Source: Clostridiales bacterium
GTDB lineage: Bacteria; Bacillota; Clostridia; UBA1381
Length of the DNA: 64,000 bases
Reading direction: 5' to 3'
Assembly: GCA_029226975.1 (NCBI GenBank)
Contig: JAQXZB010000017.1
Span: forward strand, 26,504-90,503
A program made the translations under genes and the position numbers. The first letter of the stretch is position 1. Every line of letters starts with the position of its first letter. The notes below the pieces were generated by a model. The model was not told the DNA's origin, ran no database searches, and saw only the letters and a program-made list of their open reading frames with translations. Of the stretch, positions 52,868-62,146 are shown piece by piece.

Positions 52868-54019
52868 CTAAAATCTCCTATAATTATATACAATTTCCCT
52901 TGCCGCCTTATCTGCGGCAAAAATCTCCTCAACCGACGGGTTATCGATATTTTTTATATCAGACATTGCCCGCTCTATCGCCTCGGCAATACCGAGATAC
53001 GGCAATTCACCCTTCAAAAACAGCTCCACCGCCGCCTCATCGGCGCCGTTAAAGACTGTCGGAGCAGTTCCGCCCGCTTTGCCGGCGCGCTTTGCCATCT
53101 CCAGTGCGTAAAAGGTTTTTGTGTCGGGCTTTTCGAAGGTCAGCGACATTATATCCGTCAGGTCAAGCTCGTTTTCGGACATGGGCAGTCTGTCGGGCCA
53201 GGTCAGGGCAAACTGTATGGGCAGACGCATATCCGGCGTTCCAAGCTGTGCAATGACGGCATTGTCCTCATACTCAACCATTGAATGAACAATGCTTTGA
53301 CGATGCACTATTACATCGATTTTGTCAATGTCCATATCAAACAGCCATTTTGCCTCAATCACCTCGAGCCCCTTGTTTACAAGGGTTGACGAGTCTATCG
53401 TCACCTTTGCACCCATGCTCCAATTGGGGTGCTTTAAGGCGTCTTGGGGCGTAATATTTAAAAGCTCCTCACGCTTTTTCCCGAAAAACGGGCCTCCCGA
53501 CGCGGTAAGCAAAAGCCTTTTTACACGCTTTTTCGGATTTCCCATAAGGGACTGAAAAATCGCGCTGTGCTCGCTGTCAACGGGTATGATTTTTATACCC
53601 ATCTCCCTTGCAAGCCTTGTTACGATATGACCGCCCGTAACAAGAGTTTCCTTGTTTGCAAGGGCAATATCCTTTTTCGCCTTTATCGCTTCGATAGTGG
53701 GAACAAGCCCCGCTATTCCCACAACCGCCGTTACAACGGTGTCCGCCTTTTTATAAGCCGCCGCAGCCTCAAGCGCTTCTTTTCCGCCCTCAACCCTTAT
53801 CGGGGTATCGGCAAGCCTTATTTTAAGCTCCTTTGCTCTGTCCTCGTCGGACACGCCCACAAGCTCCGGCATAAATTCCCGCGCCTGCTTTTCAAGCAAG
53901 TCTATATTGGAATTTGCGCTTATCGCCCTCACTCTTATGTGCGGATAATTTCTTGCGACCTCCAGGGTCTGTGTGCCGATTGAGCCTGTAGAGCCCAAAA
54001 CCGATATATTCTTCTCCAT
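52868..54019 (-). CDS. dxr: 1-deoxy-D-xylulose-5-phosphate reductoisomerase
   Basis: A 383-residue NADPH-dependent enzyme that converts DXP to MEP, the committed step of the MEP pathway. It shows NISVLGSTGSIGTQTLEVA at the N-terminus, ANKETLVTGG (about 121-130), the metal-site region PVDSEHSAIFQ, LLTASGGPF and HPNWSMGAKVTIDSSTL. It is the intended target of fosmidomycin-type inhibitors. GGAGAGAAC precedes the ATG. It ends 2 bp before the rseP start. Confidence 0.97.
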   Translation of the reverse strand: MEKNISVLGSTGSIGTQTLEVARNYPHIRVRAISANSNIDLLEKQAREFMPELVGVSDEDRAKELKIRLADTPIRVEGGKEALEAAAAYKKADTVVTAVVGIAGLVPTIEAIKAKKDIALANKETLVTGGHIVTRLAREMGIKIIPVDSEHSAIFQSLMGNPKKRVKRLLLTASGGPFFGKKREELLNITPQDALKHPNWSMGAKVTIDSSTLVNKGLEVIEAKWLFDMDIDKIDVIVHRQSIVHSMVEYEDNAVIAQLGTPDMRLPIQFALTWPDRLPMSENELDLTDIMSLTFEKPDTKTFYALEMAKRAGKAGGTAPTVFNGADEAAVELFLKGELPYLGIAEAIERAMSDIKNIDNPSVEEIFAADKAAREIVYNYRRF

Positions 54020-54028
54020 TGTTCTCTC

Positions 54029-54856
54029 CTAATGTACAACGGCAATGCACGCCGTTATTGCCAATATTACCGGGGCTATGAACATAACGCTGTCGAAGCG
54101 ATCCATAAACCCACCATGTCCGGGAAATATCCAACCGAAATCCTTTATTCCCGCGTCACGCTTTATCGCCGAAGCGCACAAGTCACCTATCTGGGATAAA
54201 ATTCCTCCCGCAAGACCTACAAGCGCACCCTCGATAAATATATTGCCCCATACGGTAATTATATTCATGCCCTTTGTTACAACGGCAAGATATATAATGC
54301 ATGAAAGCATTGCGCCCACTACTCCGCCTATTGAGCCTTCAACGGTTTTATTGGGGCTTACATGGGGTATAAGCTTATGCTTTCCCGCGGCTCTTCCCGT
54401 AAAATACGCGCAGGTATCCGTCATCCACGCACATACAAATATAAGCAGCATACCCGAAATTCCGAACTGCTCCTTCATAAGCCACACACAGCTCATGGCA
54501 GCGGTAACGTATGCCGTTAAAAACCCGTTTGAAAGCACAGTGCGATAATCCTTTTTCCCATGCTCCCATACCACAAGCCCCATATGCAAAAGTATAACAA
54601 ATACCGCCGCAAAAAGCAGTCCGAGGTTCATAATGCTCTGTGCCTTGAATGAATTATACACAAAAAGCATAATGACCGCCGCTTCAATAAAGCTTAAAAC
54701 TCTCATCTTTATATCCGCACCTGCCGCAGAGCCGCACTCCCATACCATCATAAGTATAATCGCCGCCAGTGCAGCCGTAAATACAATTGGCGGTGCAAGA
54801 AGCACTCCGGCAAATACCGCCAGTGCAATAATCGATGTTATAATTCTTGTTTTCAC
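54029..54856 (-). CDS. cdsA: Phosphatidate cytidylyltransferase
   Basis: A 275-residue multi-spanning membrane enzyme that makes CDP-diacylglycerol from phosphatidate and CTP. The family signature is in the C-terminal third: KRDAGIKDFGWIFPGHGGFMDRFDS. A long upstream open frame overlaps uppS, but the GTG at 54856, 7 bp after AAAGGAGG, is the credible start and leaves a 16-bp gap from uppS. Confidence 0.95.
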   Translation of the reverse strand: MKTRIITSIIALAVFAGVLLAPPIVFTAALAAIILMMVWECGSAAGADIKMRVLSFIEAAVIMLFVYNSFKAQSIMNLGLLFAAVFVILLHMGLVVWEHGKKDYRTVLSNGFLTAYVTAAMSCVWLMKEQFGISGMLLIFVCAWMTDTCAYFTGRAAGKHKLIPHVSPNKTVEGSIGGVVGAMLSCIIYLAVVTKGMNIITVWGNIFIEGALVGLAGGILSQIGDLCASAIKRDAGIKDFGWIFPGHGGFMDRFDSVMFIAPVILAITACIAVVH

Positions 54857-54872
54857 GTCGCATCCTCCTTTA

Positions 54873-55613
54873 TCATACGCCGCCGAAACGTCTGCCGCGG
54901 TTTTGATAATCAAGCACCGCTTTGTGCAAATCCTTCGGCTTAAAGTCCGGCCACAGCTTCGGCGTAAACCACAGCTCCGCATAGCTTACCTGCCAGAGCA
55001 TGAAATTGGAAAGCCGCTGTTCGCCGCTGGTGCGTATGAGCAAATCCACATCGGGCTGCGAGGCGGTATATAAATAGCGGTCAAAAAGCTCTTGGTCTAT
55101 ATCCTCTGTCTTAATGCTTCCGCTTGCCGCGTCTTTGCTTATGTTCCTTACGGCATTTAATATCTCGTCCCTGCCGCCGTAATTTAAGGCTATGTTCATT
55201 ACAATCCCCGTATTATCCTTTGTAAAATTCTCGGTTTTTATAATCTGCCTTTGCATCTCCTCGGAAAGCTCCGCCCTCGAGCCTATGGCGCGGATTACGA
55301 CATTTTCTCCGGCAAGGGTCTTTTCGGCATTTACAAGATAATCCATCAAAAGGTCCATCAGGTAGTCTACCTCCTGCTTGGGTCTTTTCCAGTTTTCGGT
55401 GGAAAAGGCGTAAACGGTGGCGTATTTTATACCCATTTTATTTGCTTCCGTAATTATCTTTTTAAGGCTCTCCGCACCCGCCTTGTGTCCCGCGCTTCTG
55501 GGAAGTCCGCGTTTTTTCGCCCATCTGCCGTTTCCGTCCATTATTATTCCTATGTGACGCGGCAGATTATTATAATCAATTTCCTGAAGCAGTGTATTTT
55601 TTCTAAACAGCAT
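54873..55613 (-). CDS. uppS: Undecaprenyl diphosphate synthase (isoprenyl transferase)
   Basis: A 246-residue cis-prenyltransferase that makes the C55 carrier lipid precursor for cell-wall synthesis. IGIIMDGNGRWAKKRGLPRSAGH at the N-terminus contains the catalytic Asp and the diphosphate-binding loop. LLIRTSGEQRLSNFMLWQ and AELWFTPKLWPDF are the C-terminal signatures. The frame is open to 55658. I use the ATG at 55613 (AAAGGA about 10 bp upstream), which gives the usual protein length. Confidence 0.96.
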   Translation of the reverse strand: MLFRKNTLLQEIDYNNLPRHIGIIMDGNGRWAKKRGLPRSAGHKAGAESLKKIITEANKMGIKYATVYAFSTENWKRPKQEVDYLMDLLMDYLVNAEKTLAGENVVIRAIGSRAELSEEMQRQIIKTENFTKDNTGIVMNIALNYGGRDEILNAVRNISKDAASGSIKTEDIDQELFDRYLYTASQPDVDLLIRTSGEQRLSNFMLWQVSYAELWFTPKLWPDFKPKDLHKAVLDYQNRGRRFGGV

Positions 55614-55701
55614 ATCGAAAAATTCCTTTATTTTAATTTGCAAAAAAGTCCGCGGCATTTAAGCCGCCGAAAAGGCGGCAAATGCGGCAGACAGTTTTAA
55701 A

Positions 55702-56253
55702 TCAAACCTCTAAGATTTCCTTTTCCTTTTCAGAGGCAATCTTGTCAATTTCCTTTATATATTTATCTGTAAGATTTTGAATATCCTTTTCGATACCCTT
55801 TAAATCGTCCTCGGTAATCTCCGACTCTTTCTTTTTCTTCTTGTAATCCTCTAAGGCGTCACGTCTTGCGTTTCTTATCTGAACCTTTGCCTCCTCGGTA
55901 TACTTTTTAACCTGCTTTACAAGGTCGCGTCTTCTCTCCTCGGTAAGGGGCGGGAAGTTAAGTCTTATAACCTTGCCGTCATTTTGGGGAGTTATGCCCA
56001 GCTCCGATGCGTTTATTGCCTTTTCAATTTCCTTTAATACCGATGCGTCCCAGGGCTGAATAACAAGCTGTCTGGGGTCGGGAGAGGATATTGAGCCCAC
56101 CTGTCCCACCGGTGTCATTGTTCCGTAGTAGTCAATGGCAATCTTGTCCAGTACGGATGCGTTTGCACGGCCGGCGCGTATGGTTTTAAGCTCGCTTGCA
56201 TAGCCGTTTATTCTCTTTTCCATTCTTTGTTCGATTTCAGGATATTTTCCCAT
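55702..56253 (-). CDS. frr: Ribosome recycling factor
   Basis: A 183-residue tRNA-shaped protein that splits post-termination ribosomes together with EF-G. The family core is present: [17 protein letters not shown] (22-38), [20 protein letters not shown], and the C-terminal [20 protein letters not shown] with a predicted coiled coil. It lies 14 bp after pyrH, as in most bacteria. GGAGGAAG precedes the ATG. Confidence 0.97.
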   Translation of the reverse strand: MGKYPEIEQRMEKRINGYASELKTIRAGRANASVLDKIAIDYYGTMTPVGQVGSISSPDPRQLVIQPWDASVLKEIEKAINASELGITPQNDGKVIRLNFPPLTEERRRDLVKQVKKYTEEAKVQIRNARRDALEDYKKKKKESEITEDDLKGIEKDIQNLTDKYIKEIDKIASEKEKEILEV

Positions 56254-56267
56254 TTTTTCTTCCTCCT

Positions 56268-56987
56268 TTAAAATTTACCGCTGTTGTTTACAAGCGTTCC
56301 TATCTTATCGCCTTTTACTGCCTTAACAATATTTTCCGGCTCGTTTAAGCCGAATACCAAAATCGGCATATTGTTGTCCCTGCACATCGATGCCGCCGTT
56401 GAATCCATTACTCCGAGATTTTTCGACAGCACATCGCTGAAGGAAAGTACATCATACTTCTTTGCATCGGGGTTAATGTTGGGGTCGCTGTCATATACCG
56501 CGTCAACCTTTTTTGCAAGCAGAATTATCTGTGAATCGGTCTCCACGGCTCTTAAAGCCGCCGCCGTATCGGTTGACATAAACGGATTACCCGTTCCGCA
56601 GCCGAACACCACCACTCTGCCTTTTTCAAGATGCCTTTCGGCGCGGCTTCTGATATACGGCTCGGCAATCTGGCGCATTTCTATCGCCGTCTGCACTCTT
56701 GTGGGAACTCCGCAGGCCTCCAGTCCGCTGCACAGCCCCAGTGCGTTAATTGCCGTTGCAAGCATACCCATATGGTCAGCTCTCGTTCTGTCCATGCTCT
56801 CGCTGCTTCTTCCGCGCCAGATGTTTCCTCCGCCGACCACAATGGACACCTGAACTCCCAAATCCACTACCTTCTTGATATTTTTGCATATCGCTTCGAT
56901 GGTAGGCTCGTCAAGCCCGAAGCCCCGCTCCCCCGCAAGCGCCTCGCCACTTATTTTTAAAAGCACTCTCTTGTACTTTGCCTTCAT
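56268..56987 (-). CDS. pyrH: UMP kinase
   Basis: A 239-residue hexameric kinase of the amino-acid-kinase fold that phosphorylates UMP to [18 protein letters not shown] (5-19) binds phosphate, [10 protein letters not shown] (about 51-60) is the glycine loop, and [12 protein letters not shown] (about 130-141) contacts UMP. It is the first gene of the ten-gene minus-strand operon that runs to proC. GAGGAGG precedes the ATG, and a 100-nt leader separates it from its promoter. Confidence 0.97.
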   Translation of the reverse strand: MKAKYKRVLLKISGEALAGERGFGLDEPTIEAICKNIKKVVDLGVQVSIVVGGGNIWRGRSSESMDRTRADHMGMLATAINALGLCSGLEACGVPTRVQTAIEMRQIAEPYIRSRAERHLEKGRVVVFGCGTGNPFMSTDTAAALRAVETDSQIILLAKKVDAVYDSDPNINPDAKKYDVLSFSDVLSKNLGVMDSTAASMCRDNNMPILVFGLNEPENIVKAVKGDKIGTLVNNSGKF

Positions 56988-57098
56988 AAATTATCCTCCT
57001 CAAGTTATATCGTTTAAAGATAAAATCAGCGCGTTAATACGCCGCAATTTTGCCCTCTGTACGGGACTTTGGGTAAAATTGTTATATTGCACAGTTAT

Positions 57099-57127
57099 AT
57101 TATACTATTAAATTGAAAAAAAATCAA
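57099..57127 (-). promoter_or_regulatory. Promoter of the pyrH-frr-uppS-cdsA-dxr-rseP-ispG operon
   Basis: TTGATT (57122-57127), 17 bp, perfect TATAAT (57099-57104) on the minus strand. Confidence 0.82.
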
Positions 57128-57145
57128 CATAAAATTAGTATTTTT

Positions 57146-58036
57146 TCATATTTGATCCTTAAAACGCAGTTTTGGGTGCAAATTCAGCAGTACAACCGAC
57201 ATAAATATAAGCGCTATACCGCTCATATTCATAAGCGTAGGCTTTTCTCCGAATACCGCAATCCCCGCCGCGGTCGCAACCATCGGCTCGATAAACGCCA
57301 TTACAGACGCCTTTCCCGGCTCAACCCTCTCCAAGCCCTTTGTATATAAAATATACGGGAGCATTGTGGATATGACGCTCAAAAGCAGCGCATATGTAAG
57401 AGTTTTTGTATCGGTAAGCGCCGCACCAATGCTTAGCGGCTTTGAAAAGGGTATCAAGGCTGCCGCCGCAACGATAAACGTATAGACCGTAATGGTAAGC
57501 GAGTCATATTTTTTTATTGCCGCCCTACTGAAAATCGAATAAAGGGCATAGCCCAGACCGGAGCCCAGTCCCAGCATTACTCCCTTAAAGGTAATTTTAA
57601 CCGCTTCGCCGCTTATGCAGGTAAGCGCACAGCCACCCGCCGCCACAAACAGCGCCGCAAGCTTTCTCGCGGTAAGCTTCTCACCGAAAAATATAACCGA
57701 CATAATCATAACCATGCACGGCGCGGTGTACAGAAGCATTGCCGCCGCCGAGAGGGTCAGCTCCTTTATGGTAATGAAATAGCATATATTAAAAAATACC
57801 ATGGAGCAAATTCCCGTACCGAGGAAATAACCTATATCCCCCGGACTGATTTTAAGCTTGCCGCGGTCGCGCACAAGAAAATAGCATATCATCAGCACCG
57901 CGCTCATAAAACAGCGAATTTCGGTAATCTGCATACTGTCAAGCCCCGCCGCGCCCAGACCTCTCGTAAACAGTCCGATAAGCCCCCACAGCGACGCTCC
58001 CGCTATTATATAAAAAACATATTTTTTCTCAGACAT
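57146..58036 (-). CDS. DMT-superfamily transporter (EamA type)
   Basis: A 296-residue membrane protein with ten predicted helices in two EamA halves (about 6-140 and 150-285), starting YVFYIIAGASLWGLIGLFTRG. EamA carriers export amino acids, metabolites or drugs; the substrate cannot be told. The ATG lies at the edge of a 90-bp repeat that also precedes the RhuM remnant, so its leader is a duplicated copy. That copy lacks the TTGACA found before the other repeat, so its own promoter is unclear. Its stop lies about 20 bp from the pyrH operon -35, on the same strand. Confidence 0.88.
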   Translation of the reverse strand: MSEKKYVFYIIAGASLWGLIGLFTRGLGAAGLDSMQITEIRCFMSAVLMICYFLVRDRGKLKISPGDIGYFLGTGICSMVFFNICYFITIKELTLSAAAMLLYTAPCMVMIMSVIFFGEKLTARKLAALFVAAGGCALTCISGEAVKITFKGVMLGLGSGLGYALYSIFSRAAIKKYDSLTITVYTFIVAAAALIPFSKPLSIGAALTDTKTLTYALLLSVISTMLPYILYTKGLERVEPGKASVMAFIEPMVATAAGIAVFGEKPTLMNMSGIALIFMSVVLLNLHPKLRFKDQI

Positions 58037-58123
58037 TGCAATCCGTACCCCACACTGAAAAATCTTGCTGTTATTTTAACAGCACATGGATAAATCCCAT
58101 GCTTTTATATTACATCATTTTTT
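58034..58123. repeat. 90-bp direct repeat, copy 1
   Basis: Matches 58577-58666 at 89 of 90 positions; the single difference is T/C in CTTGCTGTTATTTT versus CTTGCTGCTATTTT. It begins at the start codon of the DMT transporter gene and overlaps the C-terminal end of the RhuM remnant. Confidence 0.95.
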
Positions 58124-58579
58124 TCTGCATCTGCCATAAACTTATCAAAATCGCTTTCGTATAATCTGTCCTGTATCACTCTGTATTTTTCAAATTCACT
58201 TAAAGCGTGTATTTTAGCAAGTTCAGCAGATATTTTTCCTGCATCTTGTAATATTTCACTATCCCGCTATAATCATCTGCAAATTGTAATGATTGATATT
58301 CCTTTCTACTTGCCGTTCGCCTTCGGTTTGAACTATTCGGAATTTCCGAATAGTTGACTCCTCCGTAAGCTCCTTGTCCGCATATATTTTTTTAATATGC
58401 TCGTTAATTGTAGGCAAACCCACATCATACAGCATTGCCATCATTTTTTGAGTCAGCCAAATATTTTCGTCCTCGTATCGCATTTCTATACTGTCGCTGC
58501 TGTCACCCGTTGCCGCAACAAAGGTCAAGTATTCCGCCGCCGATGAACGTATCGTTACTTCTTCTTTTTTCTTTTTCAT
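58105..58579 (-). pseudogene. RhuM-family protein remnant
   Basis: The N-terminal 106 codons (58259-58579) encode KKKKEEVTIRSSAAEYLTFV, then WLTQKMMAMLYDVGLPTINEH and RNINHYNLQMII, the start of a RhuM-type protein. The frame then stops. In another frame, 58105-58254 encodes RDSEILQDAGKISAELAKIH and EKYRVIQDRLYESDFDKFM, which is the RhuM C-terminus. The middle, probably more than 150 residues, is deleted. RhuM proteins are accessory-genome proteins of uncertain function that often lie near defence or mobile genes. The remnant is bracketed by the 90-bp repeats. Confidence 0.82.
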
Positions 58580-58666
58580 TGCAATCCGTACCCCACACTG
58601 AAAAATCTTGCTGCTATTTTAACAGCACATGGATAAATCCCATGCTTTTATATTACATCATTTTTT
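58577..58666. repeat. 90-bp direct repeat, copy 2
   Basis: Second copy of 58034-58123, 543 bp away. It starts at the RhuM remnant's start codon and includes its leader and -10 region. It contains a GCATGG...CCATGTGC hairpin-like sequence. Confidence 0.95.
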
Positions 58667-58678
58667 GCCGTATGTCAA
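58650..58678 (-). promoter_or_regulatory. Promoter of the RhuM remnant
   Basis: Perfect TTGACA (58673-58678), 17 bp, TAATAT (58650-58655) on the minus strand. The -35 lies just outside the 90-bp repeat, so the other copy has the -10 without the -35. Confidence 0.7.
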
Positions 58679-58741
58679 TCCAAATTTCCTGTATTGGAAA
58701 AAAATGAGCAGAAGTATTACACCTTTGCCCATTTCCAATCA

Positions 58742-58759
58742 ATACGTATTTATACGTAT
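58742..58759. repeat. Paired ATACGTAT palindromes
   Basis: ATACGTAT occurs at 58742-58749 and 58752-58759, 10 bp apart on the same helix face. They lie between the SLH-gene stop and the RhuM promoter and may be an operator. Confidence 0.4.
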
Positions 58760-58765
58760 GCCCTG

Positions 58766-60049
58766 TCACAATATATTATTTTGTCTTGCTTCATATATCA
58801 TCTTTGCCATATCACCGCGGGTAAACAAATCCATTGTTTGTGCCTGCTCCGAGGATATAAGTCCTCTTTCTACAAAGATATCCACAGCTGTCTGCCAATC
58901 CGGGTCTTCACCTTTACTTCTCAATATCAATGTGGCAAATTGGCTCGCCGTAATGGTATCATTCGGAGCAAAAAGATCATCACCCACACCCATTGCAATG
59001 CCTTTATCATAAGCTATATTTGCATACTTTGCACCCCAGTTATCACTCGGAATATCCGCAAAATATGATGTTGATGCTGTCTGTGCCTCTTCAAAGCCCA
59101 TAGCCCGCACAAGAATTGCAGTGGCTTCAATCCTTGTCAAAGGCTTTAACAAGTCAAGCCCGTTTTCATTACCTTGAATCAGTCCGTCCTCTTGCAAACT
59201 TTTCGCTTCGGTTTCATATGTGGACTTTGTTTTAAGTATAAGTTCCGACAACACTTGTGAGTATGGAGAATTATTTATATCAGGATTATCGAAAGCACTT
59301 ATCAATTCGTTAGCTTTATATAGGACATATTGGGATACTGTTGGTAGAACTCGATTACCATCATCATACATTTTTATTAAATATTCAGTAGACTCACATT
59401 TAATATATAATAAAGTTAAATCACTCAATCCAAAAAGCTTCACATTCTGAACAGCCGTTTCTCCATTTTTAGCTAATTCATTTTTCAACTGTATTCTATC
59501 ATTAAGATAATCAAACATATTATCATCTGTAATTTGGATATAAGTATTCATCTTTAATTCGCATATTTCATTTTCTGTCAAAATCTTACCATCTTCAGAA
59601 AAAATAGCTGCACCATACCATTCATTATTTCTATTTACTTTAAATACATTATTTTCATTCAACAAATATGAAAAGCATCCGGCTTTTGAATACTGATTTA
59701 AGTACTTCGTATTATTTAGTGAGCTAATCAGAAGCCCTTTATCCAAATTCAACCCATATCCTTCTCTAATTTGTTTTTCAATGTATTCTTCATTCCCAAG
59801 TTTTAATCCCATTTTTTCTTTGACATAATCGGGATATTCCATAATATCGTTTATTTTACTTTTCAAATATTCTTCATATGTTTCTTCCATTTGTGCTCTA
59901 ATTCCCGCATTAGCATCACTATTCAAACATATTCTATCCAGCCATTCGTCTACGCCCTGTATTTGTACATCATTTTCTGCCGAGTATGAAACAACCGAAT
60001 TTACAATCAACAAGGAAGTACATACAAGCGTTGCAATTATTCTTTTCAT
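58766..60049 (-). CDS. SLH-domain secreted protein of unknown function
   Basis: A 427-residue protein. Signal peptide MKRIIATLVCTSLLIVNSVV; then about 270 residues of unrecognised, Asn- and Glu-rich sequence; then C-terminal SLH repeats (LTRIEATAILVRAMGFEEA, DNWGAKYANIAYDKGIAMGVGDDLFAPNDTITASQF, LFTRGDMAKMIYEAR). The SLH part would hold it to the wall polymer. The N-terminal part is clearly more AT-rich than the SLH part and the rest of the window, suggesting recent acquisition or domain swapping. GAGG lies about 10 bp before the ATG. Confidence 0.78.
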   Translation of the reverse strand: MKRIIATLVCTSLLIVNSVVSYSAENDVQIQGVDEWLDRICLNSDANAGIRAQMEETYEEYLKSKINDIMEYPDYVKEKMGLKLGNEEYIEKQIREGYGLNLDKGLLISSLNNTKYLNQYSKAGCFSYLLNENNVFKVNRNNEWYGAAIFSEDGKILTENEICELKMNTYIQITDDNMFDYLNDRIQLKNELAKNGETAVQNVKLFGLSDLTLLYIKCESTEYLIKMYDDGNRVLPTVSQYVLYKANELISAFDNPDINNSPYSQVLSELILKTKSTYETEAKSLQEDGLIQGNENGLDLLKPLTRIEATAILVRAMGFEEAQTASTSYFADIPSDNWGAKYANIAYDKGIAMGVGDDLFAPNDTITASQFATLILRSKGEDPDWQTAVDIFVERGLISSEQAQTMDLFTRGDMAKMIYEARQNNIL

Positions 60050-60176
60050 AATAATTTATACCTCTTTCCACGAATTTTCTTTACCGGAACAGTAACGCTC
60101 TCTGAATTTATCTAATCACAGTCTTAATTTTCGATAGCCGAAATAACATATTTACATAATAAATCTTTCTCATACC

Positions 60177-60205
60177 ATTATATCATATATTAAGCAATAA
60201 TTCAA
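60177..60205 (-). promoter_or_regulatory. Promoter of the 427-residue SLH protein gene
   Basis: TTGAAT (60200-60205), 17 bp, perfect TATAAT (60177-60182) on the minus strand, leaving a leader of about 120 nt in which I see no known element. Confidence 0.72.
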
Positions 60206-60239
60206 CATTTTTCGGAAATTATCTTTTATTTATCCCATG

Positions 60240-61184
60240 TCATTCCTCCGTAAAGCTTGTATTTTTCCATGAACAATGATTGCAGGAAACGCATCTTCCG
60301 TTTAATATTTCTTTTCTGTACCGTTCGCTTTTTTCGTTTAAGAAAATATTTTTAAGCGTATCTTCCTTGACGTTTCCGGCGCAAAAATCATAAAAATCAG
60401 TACAGTACAAAACATTCCCGTTCCACGCAATATGCATATGATAAAACGGGGATTGGCATTGTCCCTCTTGGGTATGGGATTTATGCTCGATTGCATAGCT
60501 GTGCTGTCCGGTTTTGATGTTATCGATTTTAAACAAATCATCATTTCTCCATGACTCAATGTCACAAGCCGTAATATCAAAGGTATTTTTCATCCAGCTT
60601 TTATATTCTTGTATTTCTTCCGATGAAAGACCTATCATATCCTATAAATATAGCTGTTGTATGTTTAGTTCATCGAGATTATCCAAAAATTTTGGCAATA
60701 CTTCCATAAGCTGCGGTGTTATAACCGACATAACGGTTACGTTTTTGTGTTTTAGGGTCTTTAAGCTTTGTGTTACCCTTTCAAACACCCCTCTGCCCCG
60801 TATCGCGTCATGCACCTCTTTTGTTCCGTCCAGGGATACATATATTCTGTCGGCATATTTTCTCAATACATCTTTATGCTCGTTTATCAAAACGCCGTTG
60901 GTTATGACCTCGGTTTTTAGGTCCTGCTCCTTTAAAAGCGCGATTATTTCATCAAAATACGGACTTATAAGCGGTTCTCCTCCCCACAGGGTGACTGTTA
61001 TGTTTTCTTCTTTTTGGCAGCTTGCAAGTTCTGCTGTTATCCTTTTCCAGTCATCTATGGTCATTGCCCTGCCGCTGCTGTCGGCAAAAAATCCCTTTTT
61101 GCCCCATTGTCCGCAAAAGGGGCATCTCAGATTACAATTTCTTGTAATCTGAAAATGCACCTGCTTTATCTGTCTTTCCATCAT
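60240..61184 (-). pseudogene. Radical SAM/SPASM enzyme interrupted by an in-frame TAG
   Basis: One reading frame of about 314 codons broken by a single TAG at 60642-60644. The first part has the radical-SAM cluster motif CNLRCPFC (Cys 16, 20, 23), TLWGGEPLISPYFDE and the barrel to QQLYL. After the stop the same frame continues with DMIGLSSEEIQEYKSWM and a SPASM-like Cys-rich end (GQCQSPF, LYCTDFYDFCAGN, CVSCNHC). Loss by one point mutation (for example CAG to TAG) is the simplest reading. Radical-SAM/SPASM proteins often modify peptides or activate sulfatases; the target is unknown. The start overlaps the preceding gene by 4 bp. Confidence 0.82.
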
Positions 61185-61977
61185 TCCCCGAAATATTTCA
61201 TACCCATGAGCAAATCATCTATTGCTTTTATCTGGGTTTTCATAAGGTTTGGCGAATACAGTCCGCGTTTTTGGGCAATACCGCCCTTCTCCATTGCATT
61301 TGCAATAGCTTCGTTTGCCTTATACATATCGTCAAGGCTTTCCCTTACGTTAAATCTTCCCGGGCTTGTGGGTGCGGGCGGCCAACGGCTGTCCGATACC
61401 CATGCGCTTGCAAGAGCCATCATCGCGTTATTAAGGTCGGTATTGAGCGTGTCCAACGTTTCTCCGAGCTTTTCGGCAACTGCCTTTATACCGTTTAGGA
61501 TTGACAGGCACACCGGGTCCATAATTCTTGAATACTCGGTATTTGCCCATGCCTTTGCCGTTCCGCCGTGCCATGCAACGCCGTTTTCTATGTTATCCAC
61601 ATACTCGTTTTCAAACACATTACCCTCTGCAAGCACTTCTGACGGTGTGGCAAATTCATAGCCCGCCGCTTTTGCATTATCAAGGATTTCCTTAAAGCGG
61701 TTTACACTCTGTGGCTCTCCTTCAAAAAATCTCGCCTGGTTAAACTGCTTTACATAGAAATATGCACTTGAACCAATGTACTCCGCATCCTCGGCATAGG
61801 GCATAATAAATGTTCCCGTTTGGGCAATTCTGTCCTTCCATATGCTAAGCATATTCTTTATCTCGTCCATGTTTATGGGCTCTTCTCTTAAGCCCTCGGT
61901 TGCGCCCCGCGAAGATTTGCCTCATACGGCCGCTCAATCACGACCGCTCTCGTGGTTTTGAAATCACTTGCTTTCAT
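61181..61977 (-). pseudogene. Truncated gene of unknown function with frameshifted N-terminus
   Basis: A strong AGGAGGAAC and an ATG at 61977 begin MKASDFKTTRAVVIERPYEA, but this frame stops after about 29 codons. A second frame picks up with EGLREEPINMDEIKNMLSIW and runs 230 codons to 61181 (TFIMPYAEDAEYIGSSAYFY, GRFNVRESLDDMYKANEAIA). The start of one open frame appears joined to the end of a longer protein by a deletion or frameshift. YAEDAEYIG recalls polysaccharide-active enzymes such as GH57-like proteins, but I do not assign a family. It is coupled by a 4-bp overlap to the broken radical-SAM gene. Confidence 0.6.
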
Positions 61978-61992
61978 ATTTGTTCCTCCTTT

Positions 61993-62010
61993 TGCTAAAT
62001 GCGTTTAGCA
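61993..62010. promoter_or_regulatory. LacI-type palindromic operator
   Basis: TGCTAAATGCGTTTAGCA is a near-perfect 18-bp palindrome (7-bp arms, two central mismatches), as bound by LacI/GalR-family repressors. It sits between a TTGACT -35-like box and the ribosome site of the truncated gene starting at 61977, over the expected -10. The rest of the gap to 62147 shows no gene. Confidence 0.65.
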
Positions 62011-62146
62011 TATATTTTTTCCCAAGTCAATAGCTGAAGCGAAAAAAATTATAATTATAATGACTATTACACTTCCGACATTCTATACCATATTTTTATG
62101 CTTTTTCAATAAAAAGAGTTCAAAAAATATCCGTCACAAGCCTTAC

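Noticed and set aside
60642..60644. TAG read as pyrrolysine.
   Set aside because: No pyl gene or suppressor tRNA is in the window, and the neighbouring gene is also damaged; a nonsense mutation is simpler.
58000..62100. Transposase, integrase or insertion sequence in the accessory zone.
   Set aside because: No transposase or integrase motif and no terminal inverted repeats were found; only the 90-bp direct repeats remain.
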